DNA of 64,000 nucleotides from Cellulophaga sp. F20128 (GTDB lineage Bacteria > Bacteroidota > Bacteroidia > Flavobacteriales > Flavobacteriaceae): assembly GCF_023015805.1 (NCBI RefSeq), contig NZ_JALKBA010000010.1:1-64000 (forward strand), in the 5' to 3' direction. Below are positions 16,813-25,375 of the stretch, piece by piece (position 1 is the first letter of the stretch; the number at the start of each line of letters is the position of its first letter). The position numbers were made by a program, and so were the translations under genes. The notes beneath the pieces are model-generated. The model was not told the DNA's origin. It saw only the letters and a list, made by a program, of their open reading frames with translations, and made no database searches.

Positions 16813-18312
16813 CTAAAAGAAACCTAATTTATTTTTATCGTAAGAAATTAACATGTTTTTAGTTTGACGGTAATAGTTAAGCATCATTACATGGTTTTCT
16901 CTCCCAAATCCAGATTTTTTATAACCTCCAAATGGTGCATGTGCAGGATACGCATGGTAGCAATTTACCCAAACACGACCTGCTTTTATAGCACGTGGAA
17001 TTTGATATAATTGGTGTGCATCTCGTGTCCAAACTCCAGCACCCAAACCGTAAAGTGTATCGTTTGCGATTTCTAAGGCTTCCGCTTCATCTTTAAATTT
17101 AGTAACACAAACTACTGGCCCAAAAATTTCTTCTTGAAACACACGCATTTTGTTATGCCCTTCTAATATTGTTGGCTTAATATAAAATCCGTTTGCCAAA
17201 TTACCTTCTAAGGCATTAGCAGAACCTCCTGCTAATACTTTGGCACCTTCCTCTTTTCCTATTTCTATGTAGGATTGTATTTTTTCATATTGATCATTAG
17301 ATGCTTGCGCACCAACCATTGTATTTACATCGTATGGATTGTCTTGTATTATAGCATTCGTTCTTTCTACAACACGTTTCATAAACGCATCATATATATC
17401 TTCTTGCACCAAAATTCTTGAAGGAGCAGTACATACTTCTCCTTGATTAAAGGCAAATAAAACCGCTCCTTCAACAGCTTTATCTAAATAAGCGTCGTCA
17501 TGATCCATAACAGAATTAAAGAAAATATTAGGAGATTTTCCACCTAATTCCATGGTTACAGGATTTAAGTTTTTAGAAGCATATTGCATAATTAACTGAC
17601 CCGTGGTAGTTTCTCCTGTAAAAGCAACTTTGTCTACTTTTGGGCTAGAAGCTAAAGGTTTTCCTGCTTCTGGGCCAAAACCGTGTACAATATTTACAAC
17701 ACCTGGAGGAAATACTTCTGCAATTTTTTCCATTAAAAAAGTAGCGGAAGCTGGTGTCTGTTCTGCTGGTTTTAAAACCACACAATTTCCTGTAACTAAG
17801 GCTGGTGGTAATTTCCAAGAAAGCATTAATAATGGAAAATTCCACGGAATAATTTGTCCAACAACACCTAGTGGTTCTTTAATAGTTAATGATAATGTAT
17901 TCTGATCTAACTCTGATGCACCTCCTTCTTCAGAACGAATACAAGCAGCAAAATAGCGCCAGTGATCTACTGCTAATGGAATGTCGGCATTTAAAGTTTC
18001 ACGAATGGGTTTTCCGTTATCACAAGTCTCAATCAATGCAAATTCCTCTAAATTCGCTTCAATAATATCGGCTACTTTATTTAATAAGGTAGATCTTTCT
18101 GTAGCAGATGTATTTCCCCAAGCTTCTTTTGCTGCATTGGCTGCATCAAGTGCCATTTCAACATCTTCTTTTTGCGAACGCGGATATTTTGCAATTAAAG
18201 AATTATCAATTGGTGATGTATTTTCAAAATATTGCCCACCTAAAGGAGCAACAAATTTTCCGTTAATAAAATTGCCGTATTTTTCTTTAAATTTTGGTTT
18301 TGAGTAACTCAT
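16813..18312 (-). CDS. Aldehyde dehydrogenase (ExaC/AcoD-like)
   Basis: NAD(P)-dependent oxidation of an aldehyde, probably acetaldehyde or a similar short aldehyde, to the acid. The 499 residues are full length. The general-base motif is MELGGKSPN with its Glu, and the catalytic cysteine lies in [12 protein letters not shown]. The N-terminus [12 protein letters not shown] and the end [21 protein letters not shown] match the acetaldehyde dehydrogenase II group. The genomic pairing with DUF779 and a divergent AraC regulator supports an inducible aldehyde or alcohol catabolism unit. The exact substrate is an inference. Confidence 0.92.
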   Translation of the reverse strand: MSYSKPKFKEKYGNFINGKFVAPLGGQYFENTSPIDNSLIAKYPRSQKEDVEMALDAANAAKEAWGNTSATERSTLLNKVADIIEANLEEFALIETCDNGKPIRETLNADIPLAVDHWRYFAACIRSEEGGASELDQNTLSLTIKEPLGVVGQIIPWNFPLLMLSWKLPPALVTGNCVVLKPAEQTPASATFLMEKIAEVFPPGVVNIVHGFGPEAGKPLASSPKVDKVAFTGETTTGQLIMQYASKNLNPVTMELGGKSPNIFFNSVMDHDDAYLDKAVEGAVLFAFNQGEVCTAPSRILVQEDIYDAFMKRVVERTNAIIQDNPYDVNTMVGAQASNDQYEKIQSYIEIGKEEGAKVLAGGSANALEGNLANGFYIKPTILEGHNKMRVFQEEIFGPVVCVTKFKDEAEALEIANDTLYGLGAGVWTRDAHQLYQIPRAIKAGRVWVNCYHAYPAHAPFGGYKKSGFGRENHVMMLNYYRQTKNMLISYDKNKLGFF

Positions 18313-18403
18313 ATAAATTCTTGTTAAATTAGTAATAAGATAATTTTACAAACTATAAAATAGATTATCTTTCTTTTTTATAAAGATATTTTATCATATT
18401 CTA

Positions 18404-18440
18404 ATTATCTTGAACGTATTTATCATTATTTTGAACATAT
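18404..18440. promoter_or_regulatory. Two 16-bp direct repeats, 21 bp apart: candidate AraC operator
   Basis: ATTATCTTGAACGTAT (18404-18419) and ATTATTTTGAACATAT (18425-18440) share 14 of 16 bases and repeat with a 21-bp offset, two helical turns. Tandem half-sites in the same orientation at about this spacing are typical for AraC-family dimers. They lie between the aldehyde dehydrogenase and the regulator gene. Confidence 0.6.
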
Positions 18441-18484
18441 CTCTTATTAACAGATTTGTTAACTAAAATTTTGTACTATTGATT

Positions 18485-19402
18485 ATGAAGTCCTTATTAA
18501 ATCAACATAAAAGCACAAGAAAACTGACTACTTTAGTGGAGAACAGAACTACCTATAATGCGGATTATGCTGAACTTAATATTTTTGAAACACATGCTTT
18601 TGCCGAAAAAATATCACTAACGTTTAACTTTCCTATTATTGCAAGTATGCTTACAGGAAAGAAAATTATGCACCTTGAGGGTTTTGAAGCTTTTAATTTT
18701 TTTCCAGGAGAATCTGTAGTGATGCCTACAAATAAGGAAATGGTTATTGATTTTCCAGTTGCTACAAAAGAAAACCCAACACAATGTTTAGCTTTAGGTA
18801 TTGATACTTTTAAAATAGATGAAGTTGTTGAAAAATTTAATCAACACGTAGCAATTGAAAAAGAAAATAATACTTGGGATTTAGAGGAAACAACCTCCCA
18901 TTTAATTAATAATTCCGATGTTAATCATTTAATAGAAAGACTTACGTATACTTTTACAAATAACAATAAATCTAAAGACGTGTTATTAGATTTAATGATA
19001 CAAGAGCTGATAGTTAGACTGCTACAAACTAAAGCGAAATCTTTAATAATAAACGATCAAAATCAGGTATTTAATGACACTAGAATAGGAACAGTTATTA
19101 AATATATAAAAGACAATTTAACAAATAAGGATATTAATGTAGATGTGTTGGCTAAAAAGGCATATATGAGTACTTCACATTTTCACAAGCAGTTTAAAAA
19201 TACCTTGGGCATCTCTCCTATAGATTATATAAATTCTGAAAAAATTAAATTCTCTAAAAAACTCATCAAAGAATCAAAAGATTTTAGAATGTCGGATATA
19301 GCTTTTAAATCTGGATTTAATAACACAAGTTATTTCAATAGACAATTCAAAAAAATGGAAATGATGACGCCTCAACAATTCAAAAAATCTATTTCAATTT
19401 AA
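18485..19402 (+). CDS. AraC family transcriptional regulator
   Basis: 305 residues from the ATG at 18485; a TTG two codons earlier is a weaker choice. The C-terminal 100 residues form the double helix-turn-helix: NVDVLAKKAYMSTSHFHKQFKNTLGISPIDY for the first, and SDIAFKSGFNNTSYFNRQFKK for the second. The N-terminal domain resembles the AraC_N type found in regulators of aldehyde or alcohol genes. It is divergent from the aldehyde dehydrogenase-DUF779 pair with 172 bp between, and paired direct repeats in that gap are likely binding sites. It is probably the activator of the pair. Confidence 0.9.
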   Translation: MKSLLNQHKSTRKLTTLVENRTTYNADYAELNIFETHAFAEKISLTFNFPIIASMLTGKKIMHLEGFEAFNFFPGESVVMPTNKEMVIDFPVATKENPTQCLALGIDTFKIDEVVEKFNQHVAIEKENNTWDLEETTSHLINNSDVNHLIERLTYTFTNNNKSKDVLLDLMIQELIVRLLQTKAKSLIINDQNQVFNDTRIGTVIKYIKDNLTNKDINVDVLAKKAYMSTSHFHKQFKNTLGISPIDYINSEKIKFSKKLIKESKDFRMSDIAFKSGFNNTSYFNRQFKKMEMMTPQQFKKSISI

Positions 19403-19484
19403 TGAATTTCAATTTTCTTTAGTTCTAAACTTAATGAAAAACTAAATTGTCCAAGGACAAATTCAATCAAAAAAATAACAATTG

Positions 19485-20030
19485 CTATCTAAGTACTAAC
19501 TTAATATTTTCATTGGCCAAAGAAGTCAAATGTTCTGCGACTTTAAAGTTTGCAGGTTCATAAGCGTTACTTCTAATAGAGGCCTGATTTTTACGTCTTA
19601 TACTGCGTGCAAAACGTCGTGCGCCTTCAATGTTTTCTACCAACAAACCAGGAACCTCCATACTTTTGCCATCATTGTCCTTTGAAACCATGGTAAAATA
19701 AGAAGAATTGCAGTGTTTTTTTACCCCGGTGGTAATATTTTCAGACTCTACGCGAACCCCGACTACCATAGAGGTTCTACCTGTATAATTTATAGATGCT
19801 TTCAGGGTTACGAGTTCCCCTACTTCTATGGGGTTTAAGAAATCGACCTTATTAACAGATGCCGTTACACAATAGCTCCTGGAGTGCTTAGAGGCACATG
19901 CAAATGCAATTTGATCCATAAGGTTTAAGATATGTCCGCCATGTACCTTTCCGCCAAAATTGGAGTGGGAGGGCAGCATTAATTGAGTTATGGATACCCT
20001 AGATTCCATGGCTGCTTTAAATTTGTTCAT
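19485..20030 (-). CDS. Acyl-CoA thioesterase (hotdog fold)
   Basis: A 181-residue single-hotdog protein of the BFIT/YciA-like group. The HVHGGHILNLMDQIAFACA-like segment near residue 30 has the GG-x-x-x-x-x-D pattern that carries the catalytic acid and caps the helix. It hydrolyses acyl-CoA to free acid and CoA; chain length preference cannot be told. It lies 4 bp downstream of the small membrane protein at 20035 and 36 bp further from rmuC, so the three may be one transcript. Confidence 0.88.
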   Translation of the reverse strand: MNKFKAAMESRVSITQLMLPSHSNFGGKVHGGHILNLMDQIAFACASKHSRSYCVTASVNKVDFLNPIEVGELVTLKASINYTGRTSMVVGVRVESENITTGVKKHCNSSYFTMVSKDNDGKSMEVPGLLVENIEGARRFARSIRRKNQASIRSNAYEPANFKVAEHLTSLANENIKLVLR

Positions 20031-20034
20031 ACTA

Positions 20035-20400
20035 TTAGTTTCTAAAGTGAGGGGAGGTTTCTTTTTCGATCTCCGTAATAAAATACTTTGTATCGCCTAA
20101 CCACGGAAAAGTAGCAAAACGTTCTACATAGGTAACCTTGACATAATTACCTTGATACTCTTTGAGTTTTGCTATCACCGCAGCATTTTTATCCAATACC
20201 GAAAAAGTAAATATCTGAGCTCCTGAGATGCCTTGACTTATTTCTCCTTCCCATGTTTTAACAACAACTCCTTTGTGACTAAATTTTATTAATTCACCCG
20301 ATCGGTATCCTTCGCTTATAGGAACATAATAGATAAAGGCGTATATCATAGCAAAAATAATTGCAATGATAAATAGCGTACTGAATAATGCTTTTTTCAT
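20035..20400 (-). CDS. Small membrane-anchored hypothetical protein
   Basis: 121 residues with one N-terminal hydrophobic segment (about residues 5-27), followed by a soluble beta-rich domain of roughly 90 residues (KTWEGEISQG, QIFTFSVLDKN, NYVKVTYVERF). It is probably anchored and faces the periplasm. No enzyme motif is visible. Position suggests co-transcription with the thioesterase and rmuC, which may be chance. Confidence 0.7.
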   Translation of the reverse strand: MKKALFSTLFIIAIIFAMIYAFIYYVPISEGYRSGELIKFSHKGVVVKTWEGEISQGISGAQIFTFSVLDKNAAVIAKLKEYQGNYVKVTYVERFATFPWLGDTKYFITEIEKETSPHFRN

Positions 20401-20435
20401 GTGTTATTTTTTAAGTGTTGCCTTTGGCTTACTGC

Positions 20436-21767
20436 CTACTCATCGTCATCTTCATCCTCAGCTCGTTTTAAGATAGACTCTGGAATGGATTTCTTGGCTT
20501 TGGCCCCCATCTTCTTTAACTTCTCTATTGAAGTTATAATATTGCCACGGCCAACTACCAACTTACTCATAGCGCCTTTGTATTCAACCTTAGCCTCGTC
20601 CATTTTTTTACCTACCTTGGTTAAATCGCCTACAAAACCTTCAAATTTATCATACAAGGCACCTGCTTGTCTGGCAATTTCTATGGCATTTCGTTGTTGT
20701 TTTTCATTATTCCACATAGAATCTATGGTCCGTAAGGTTGCCAGTAAGGTAGATGGTGTAACTATAATAATATTTTGTTCAAAAGCCTTATTGTACAGAT
20801 TGTTATCATTGTTTATTGCAATGGCAAACGCAGGTTCTATAGGAACAAAAAGCAAGACAAAATCCGGACTTTCCATTTCATACAAATCTTCATATTTTTT
20901 AGCAGAAAGTTGGTCTACGTGCTTGCGCAAGGATAGAATATGCTCTTTTAGAAATCGTTCTCTATCTATTTCCTCTTCTGCGTTTACATAGCGTTCGTAG
21001 GCCGTAAGCGAAACTTTAGAATCGACAATCATTTTTTTGCCATCGGGCAGGTTAATGATCACATCGGGCAATACCCTTGAACCGTCTTCTCGCGTAAAAC
21101 TCTGCTGCACCGTGTATTCTCTGTCTTTTTCTAAGCCAGATTTTTCTAAAACCCTTTCCAATACAAGTTCGCCCCAATTGCCTTGCATTTTACTATCACC
21201 TTTTAAAGCCTTGGTTAAATTTTCAGCCTCTTGGGTAATTTTAAGGTTCTGACTCTGTAAATTAATCAATTGTTCTTTTAAGGCAGAGTGTATGCTGATG
21301 TTTTCCTTCTGACTGTCTTCAACTTTTTTCTCGAACAACAGAATTTTTTCCTGTAGCGGATGTAATATGTTCTTTATGTTTACTTGATTTTGTTCTGTAA
21401 ACTTGGTGCTTTTTTCATCCAATATTTTATTGGCAAGATTCTCAAACTCTTTGGTAAATTTCTCTTGTAGCTTTTCTACTTCTTGCTTTTGCTCCGTATT
21501 TTTTAGCTGCAGATTTTCTAAATCTGCCTGATATCTGGTAATTTGGTTTCCCAGGTTTTCTTTTTCACTACGCAAGTTCGTTTTTTCATCTTCAATAGAC
21601 AGCAATTTATTTTCTAGAGCAGTAATATTATTGTTCAATTGAGCTTCCCGCTCTAATAAGGTGCTTTGACTCGATTTCGTCTTTAGGTTTTCAATATAGT
21701 TGCCTAAAAAATAGCCTATAGCTAGGCATACGATTGCGATTAAAAGGTAAATTAAAAATTCGTTCAT
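20436..21767 (-). CDS. rmuC: DNA recombination protein RmuC
   Basis: A 443-residue RmuC. It has an N-terminal membrane helix (residues 3-23), a long coiled coil (about 30-190) rich in E, K, N and Q, then the RmuC domain with GNWGELVLERVLEKSGL, VLPDVIINLPDGKKMIVDSKVSL and LLFVPIEPAF. The domain is related to the restriction-endonuclease-like fold; the D-DSK pattern is preserved. RmuC limits inversions at short repeats and has been linked to DNA repair. It is the first gene of a possible three-gene unit. Confidence 0.93.
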   Translation of the reverse strand: MNEFLIYLLIAIVCLAIGYFLGNYIENLKTKSSQSTLLEREAQLNNNITALENKLLSIEDEKTNLRSEKENLGNQITRYQADLENLQLKNTEQKQEVEKLQEKFTKEFENLANKILDEKSTKFTEQNQVNIKNILHPLQEKILLFEKKVEDSQKENISIHSALKEQLINLQSQNLKITQEAENLTKALKGDSKMQGNWGELVLERVLEKSGLEKDREYTVQQSFTREDGSRVLPDVIINLPDGKKMIVDSKVSLTAYERYVNAEEEIDRERFLKEHILSLRKHVDQLSAKKYEDLYEMESPDFVLLFVPIEPAFAIAINNDNNLYNKAFEQNIIIVTPSTLLATLRTIDSMWNNEKQQRNAIEIARQAGALYDKFEGFVGDLTKVGKKMDEAKVEYKGAMSKLVVGRGNIITSIEKLKKMGAKAKKSIPESILKRAEDEDDDE

Positions 21768-21872
21768 ATAATTCTGTATTCTAAAAAAGTAAAGATAACA
21801 GTTTTGTCTCGTGTTTTCTTAACGGAAGAATAGAAGTAATTAACATAGTAGAACTACTTTATGCTAATTGAT

Positions 21873-22667
21873 TTATACCACCCTAAAAGAACCGCTAGTA
21901 GCATCAAAAACAATGGTGTCCTTCGGGAAAAGGGTATCAAACTTATTGGTGGCAATTAGTTCGTTTGGGGTACCAAAATTACTGTTCTGTTTTTCTAATA
22001 CCAAAATCTTGTCGCATAGCTGCAGGGCAACTTCAATTTCGTGGGTCGTAAATAAAATGGTTTTATTGGTTTTATGGGCAATCTGTTTCAATAATTTTAA
22101 AATTGTAGCCTTGTGGTACAAGTCTAAATGAGAAGTAGGTTCATCTAAAAGGATAATTGAAGTATCTTGAGCTAAAGCTCTGGCGATCATTACCTTTTGT
22201 AGCTGTCCGTCGCTGAGTTCATAACATTTTTTATGCTGCAGCCCTTCCAGTTTTACAAGGGTAATAGCTTCCGTAATTTTAGCCTTGTCTGTTGGGGTTA
22301 AGGTACCAATCCAGTTGGTGTAGGGTTGTCTTCCTAAGGCAATAACTTCTAGTACAGTTAAGTTTTTTGAAGCTATTTTTTCGGTGAGAACCAAACTGAT
22401 TTTAGAGGCCAATTCGCCCGACTTATAATCCTCTATCACTTTATTGTCGATATGTATTTCTCCCTTTAGTTTTGGTTGTACATTACCTAAAGTACGCAAT
22501 AATGTAGATTTCCCAATCCCATTAATCCCAACAATGGCAGTTAGCTCTCCCTGTTGTAAATCAAAATTTATCCCTGTTGATATAAGGTTTTGTTGTTTCT
22601 TGTTGCTATAGCCAATGCTAAGGTTGCTAACATGGAAGGTGATATTTTTGGGTTTGATAGGGTTCAA
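21873..22667 (-). CDS. ABC transporter ATP-binding protein, corrinoid/iron-chelate type (BtuD-like)
   Basis: A 264-residue ATPase: Walker A GINGIGKST, signature LSDGQLQKV, Walker B IILLDEPTSHLD and switch His in FTTHEIEV. It belongs to the FecE/BtuD group and energises the permease encoded upstream. No in-frame ATG exists near the start; the only plausible initiator after the upstream stop is TTG at 22667. It is separated from the permease gene by a 154-bp non-coding gap, which is unusual in such an operon. The corrinoid role comes from the adjacent riboswitch-controlled receptor. Confidence 0.88.
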   Translation of the reverse strand: MNPIKPKNITFHVSNLSIGYSNKKQQNLISTGINFDLQQGELTAIVGINGIGKSTLLRTLGNVQPKLKGEIHIDNKVIEDYKSGELASKISLVLTEKIASKNLTVLEVIALGRQPYTNWIGTLTPTDKAKITEAITLVKLEGLQHKKCYELSDGQLQKVMIARALAQDTSIILLDEPTSHLDLYHKATILKLLKQIAHKTNKTILFTTHEIEVALQLCDKILVLEKQNSNFGTPNELIATNKFDTLFPKDTIVFDATSGSFRVV

Positions 22668-22821
22668 AGGATTTTTTTAAAAAGTCTATAAGTCAAAGTA
22701 TAAAGTCTGATCGGTAAAAGTAATACGTTTATTTGGTATGCTGAATTTTAGTCGGTTTTTTTCGAAAATCGAAAGTATTATGTACAAAGTACAAAATAGG
22801 AGTTTGAAAGTCAAAAGCTAA

Positions 22822-23853
22822 TTAAAATACCATTTTCTTTTTACGCACCAGTAACCAGATAACAACGGGAGCCCCAACAATAGATGTGATGGCATTTATA
22901 GGCAGTACATAGGCACTTGATGGTAATTGTGCGATTACATCGCAGAGAAGCATCAAAATAGCACCATATAGTAGTACGGCAGGGATTAGTGTTTTATGGT
23001 TTGTTGTATTAAAAATTTGTCGTGTTAAATGTGGTACAGCCAAACCGATGAAAGCAATGGGTCCGGCAAAAGCAGTTATGCCGCCAGCTAGTAATCCGGT
23101 AGCTGCAATAATAATATAGCGTTGCTTTTTGATGTTAACCCCTAGGCTACGCGCGTAGTTTTCACCCAATAAAAAAGCGTTTAACGATTTTATAGAGAGT
23201 ACACTTAAAAATATCCCAATACTAATTATGGTACCCAATAAAGCCAATTGGTTCCAAGAGAGGTTGCCCAAACTGCCAAAAGACCAATATATGTACTGTT
23301 GTAATTGTTCAGCCGCTGTAAAATAAGAGAGTACACTTACAATGGCTGCCGTAATACTACCAAACATTAATCCAATAATTAACAAGGCCATTGTATCTTT
23401 TACTTTAGCAGCAACGAGCATTACTGCCAATAATACAGCAAAGCTACCAATGCTTGCAGCAATGGTAATTGTAAGGTCATTTACAAGGCCAAAAGTTAGA
23501 AACCCCGAGAGTAAGGAAGAGCCCATAATTAAGATTGCAGCACCCAAACTGGCACCAGAACTGATGCCCAATACAAAGGGACCGGCTAATGGATTTCTAA
23601 ACAGGGTTTGCATTAACAGCCCACTTAAGGCAAGGCCGCTACCGGCTAACATAGCCGTTATTGCTTTTGGAATTCGATAATTTTTAATGATATACCCCCA
23701 AGATTCTTTCTGTGTTTCTCCTCCAAAAATAGCACTTAAGGTATCCGAAAAAGGAATACTAACCGAACCAAAACTTATGCTAATACCAAAACAGACTACA
23801 AGTAAAACAAGTAATAATAAGAAGGATAATTTGTAGGAGTTGGGATGCTGCAC
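22822..23853 (-). CDS. FecCD-family ABC permease (BtuC-like)
   Basis: A 343-residue integral membrane protein with about ten hydrophobic segments and the family motifs YRIPKAITAMLAGSGLALSGLLMQ and GPIAFIGLAVPHLTRQ. It forms the inner-membrane channel for vitamin B12 or an iron chelate. It starts with GTG one base after the stop of the binding-protein gene, so translation is coupled. The corrinoid assignment relies on the context of a cobalamin riboswitch and a BtuB-like receptor. Confidence 0.9.
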   Translation of the reverse strand: MQHPNSYKLSFLLLLVLLVVCFGISISFGSVSIPFSDTLSAIFGGETQKESWGYIIKNYRIPKAITAMLAGSGLALSGLLMQTLFRNPLAGPFVLGISSGASLGAAILIMGSSLLSGFLTFGLVNDLTITIAASIGSFAVLLAVMLVAAKVKDTMALLIIGLMFGSITAAIVSVLSYFTAAEQLQQYIYWSFGSLGNLSWNQLALLGTIISIGIFLSVLSIKSLNAFLLGENYARSLGVNIKKQRYIIIAATGLLAGGITAFAGPIAFIGLAVPHLTRQIFNTTNHKTLIPAVLLYGAILMLLCDVIAQLPSSAYVLPINAITSIVGAPVVIWLLVRKKKMVF

Positions 23854-23854
23854 T

Positions 23855-25012
23855 TTATTGTAAGGGTTTAAAAAATAGTGGCTCGTGTTTTGGTAAGAGG
23901 TCTGGATGAAAAATATGGATAAGATCTTTTAACACCAAATCGGGTCTGTTAGGTGCGAGTTCAAAAAAGAGTACCCCTCCTGTTTCTCCTTTTGATAATG
24001 TTATGGTGTATATTTTTTTATTTTTATAAGCATCAAATTGTTGGTAATGTTCACTGGCATTGGCCATTTGTTTGTAGGTGCTATTGTTAGATGGCGAAAT
24101 CCAATATTGGGCTGTACTAGCTTTGTCAAAAACACTTTCAACGCTTAAACCAACACCCCCAGTTTCATCTAAATTACTCCATAAATAATTGGCATTGGCA
24201 TCTTTTAAAAACTGAGCCATCCAACTTTTTCCTCCAGCAACATGCCATAAATCTTTGTACAAACCACCTGTTAAAACACTAGGTCTGGTTTTAGATTTTT
24301 TGGCCAATTCATTGGCTTCAATATAGTCCTTTTCAATCGTTTTAAAAATAGAATCAGCCTTTGCTTCAGCCTTAAAAAAAGGAGCAAAAAATTTGATCCA
24401 TTCCGCCTTTCCAAGTGGAGATTCCTCGGTCCAATCACCATTATATACCACAGGGATATTTGCGCGTTGCAGCGTGTTGTAGGTTTTATTTTGGTTGTCT
24501 ATGCTAAAACCAACTACCACATCAGGGTTTAAGGCAATCACCATTTCTGTGTTTATAGATTGATTGGTTCCCAATTCTTCAATAGTACCTTGCTTAATTT
24601 GTGCTCTTGCTTTGGGGGATGAAATATAATCTGTATTTGGAAACCCAATGAGTTTATCCAAAACATCTAAGGCTTCCAAGGCGGGAATATGAGTGGTAGA
24701 GGTGACCACAATTTTTTCTATGGGCACCGTAACAATGGCATCGTATTGGTCTTTGTTTAGGGTAATGAATGCAGCTTTTTCTTTGGGTACTAAGGCGTAA
24801 GTGTAGGATGCTTCTGCATTAGGCCAAGGCGAAGAAATTTTTAATATAGTAATTCCATTTGCTTGTTTTTCTATGGTAAACCCTTTGGCGTAGCTGACCG
24901 TTGCAATAGAAGTCTGTTCAGATAGAGGTGTGTCTTTCGGTTTTTCATTCTGCTCTTTACAACCTATAGAAGAAAGTAGTATGGAAAGAATACAAATTTT
25001 GAAATAATGCAT
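23855..25012 (-). CDS. Periplasmic binding lipoprotein for corrinoid/iron chelate (BtuF-like)
   Basis: A 385-residue lipoprotein; the lipobox SSIGC has Cys18. The binding fold of class III shows VVTSTTHIPALEALDVLDKLIGFPN near residue 100 and EMVIALNPDVVVGF near residue 157, as in BtuF/FhuD-type proteins. It delivers the ligand to the permease. It is the first gene of the minus-strand operon and its own promoter is only about 20 bp upstream, leaving no room for a riboswitch. It could also bind an iron chelate; context favours corrinoid. Confidence 0.87.
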   Translation of the reverse strand: MHYFKICILSILLSSIGCKEQNEKPKDTPLSEQTSIATVSYAKGFTIEKQANGITILKISSPWPNAEASYTYALVPKEKAAFITLNKDQYDAIVTVPIEKIVVTSTTHIPALEALDVLDKLIGFPNTDYISSPKARAQIKQGTIEELGTNQSINTEMVIALNPDVVVGFSIDNQNKTYNTLQRANIPVVYNGDWTEESPLGKAEWIKFFAPFFKAEAKADSIFKTIEKDYIEANELAKKSKTRPSVLTGGLYKDLWHVAGGKSWMAQFLKDANANYLWSNLDETGGVGLSVESVFDKASTAQYWISPSNNSTYKQMANASEHYQQFDAYKNKKIYTITLSKGETGGVLFFELAPNRPDLVLKDLIHIFHPDLLPKHEPLFFKPLQ

Positions 25013-25030
25013 AGGTTGAATTTAAAAATT

Positions 25031-25038
25031 CAAAAGTA
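25031..25038 (-). promoter_or_regulatory. -7 element of the btuFCD-like operon
   Basis: Reads TACTTTTG on the minus strand, 19 bp before the start codon. The predicted leader is only about a dozen bases. It faces an identical element on the plus strand 42 bp away. Confidence 0.65.
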
Positions 25039-25079
25039 AGGTAATTTACTATTGAATAAAAAATTTGAATAAAAAGGAT

Positions 25080-25087
25080 TACTTTTG
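25080..25087 (+). promoter_or_regulatory. -7 element upstream of the cobalamin riboswitch
   Basis: TACTTTTG matches TAnnTTTG and places the transcription start just before the riboswitch aptamer, as expected. Confidence 0.7.
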
Positions 25088-25094
25088 CACCGAA

Positions 25095-25268
25095 TTTTGG
25101 TTCGGACCGTTTAAAACGGAAAGATTAAAAGGGAATTCGGTTTAAATCCGAGACTGTTCCCGCAACTGTAAGCTAAGTTTACCAAGGGTAAATGCTTTTT
25201 GTAACTACAATCCACTGCCTTTTTAAGGTGGGAAGGAAGACAAAAAGACGCAAGTCAGGAGACCTGCC
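25095..25268 (+). promoter_or_regulatory. Cobalamin (adenosylcobalamin-class) riboswitch
   Basis: The conserved parts of the cobalamin aptamer are present in order: AAAGGGAA-TCGGT (25127-25141), AAATCCG, CTGTTCCCGCAACTGTAAGC (25153-25172) and the late element CAAGTCAGGAGACCTGCC (25251-25268). It precedes the TonB-dependent receptor. Binding of B12 would lower expression of the receptor. No terminator T-run follows, so control is probably at translation, or through the AAACTTT/AAAGTTT hairpin at about 25289-25309. Confidence 0.95.
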
Positions 25269-25375
25269 ATTTTCAAACAATGAATGTTAAACTTTCGGGA
25301 TAAAAGTTTTACGTGTGTGTACAGACATACGAAGGAATCTATCTGATTTCTACTCCCGTTTATGAATTAAACAAA

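Noticed and set aside
19447-19460. TTGTCC-AA-GGACAA between the AraC and thioesterase genes as a terminator
   Set aside because: Its stem is only six pairs with no T-run on either side; the evidence is too weak to list.
20035-20400. Reading the small membrane protein as a 6-phosphogluconate dehydrogenase
   Set aside because: No Rossmann or substrate motif is present and it has only 121 residues; the true gnd is at 9209-10621.
25013-25080. A second cobalamin riboswitch for the ABC operon
   Set aside because: The minus-strand leader is too short, and no GCAACTGT or GGAGACCTGCC element occurs in that orientation.
25313-25375. GTG start for the corrinoid receptor
   Set aside because: It would place 21 non-signal residues before an intact signal peptide; the ATG at 25376 is the better choice.
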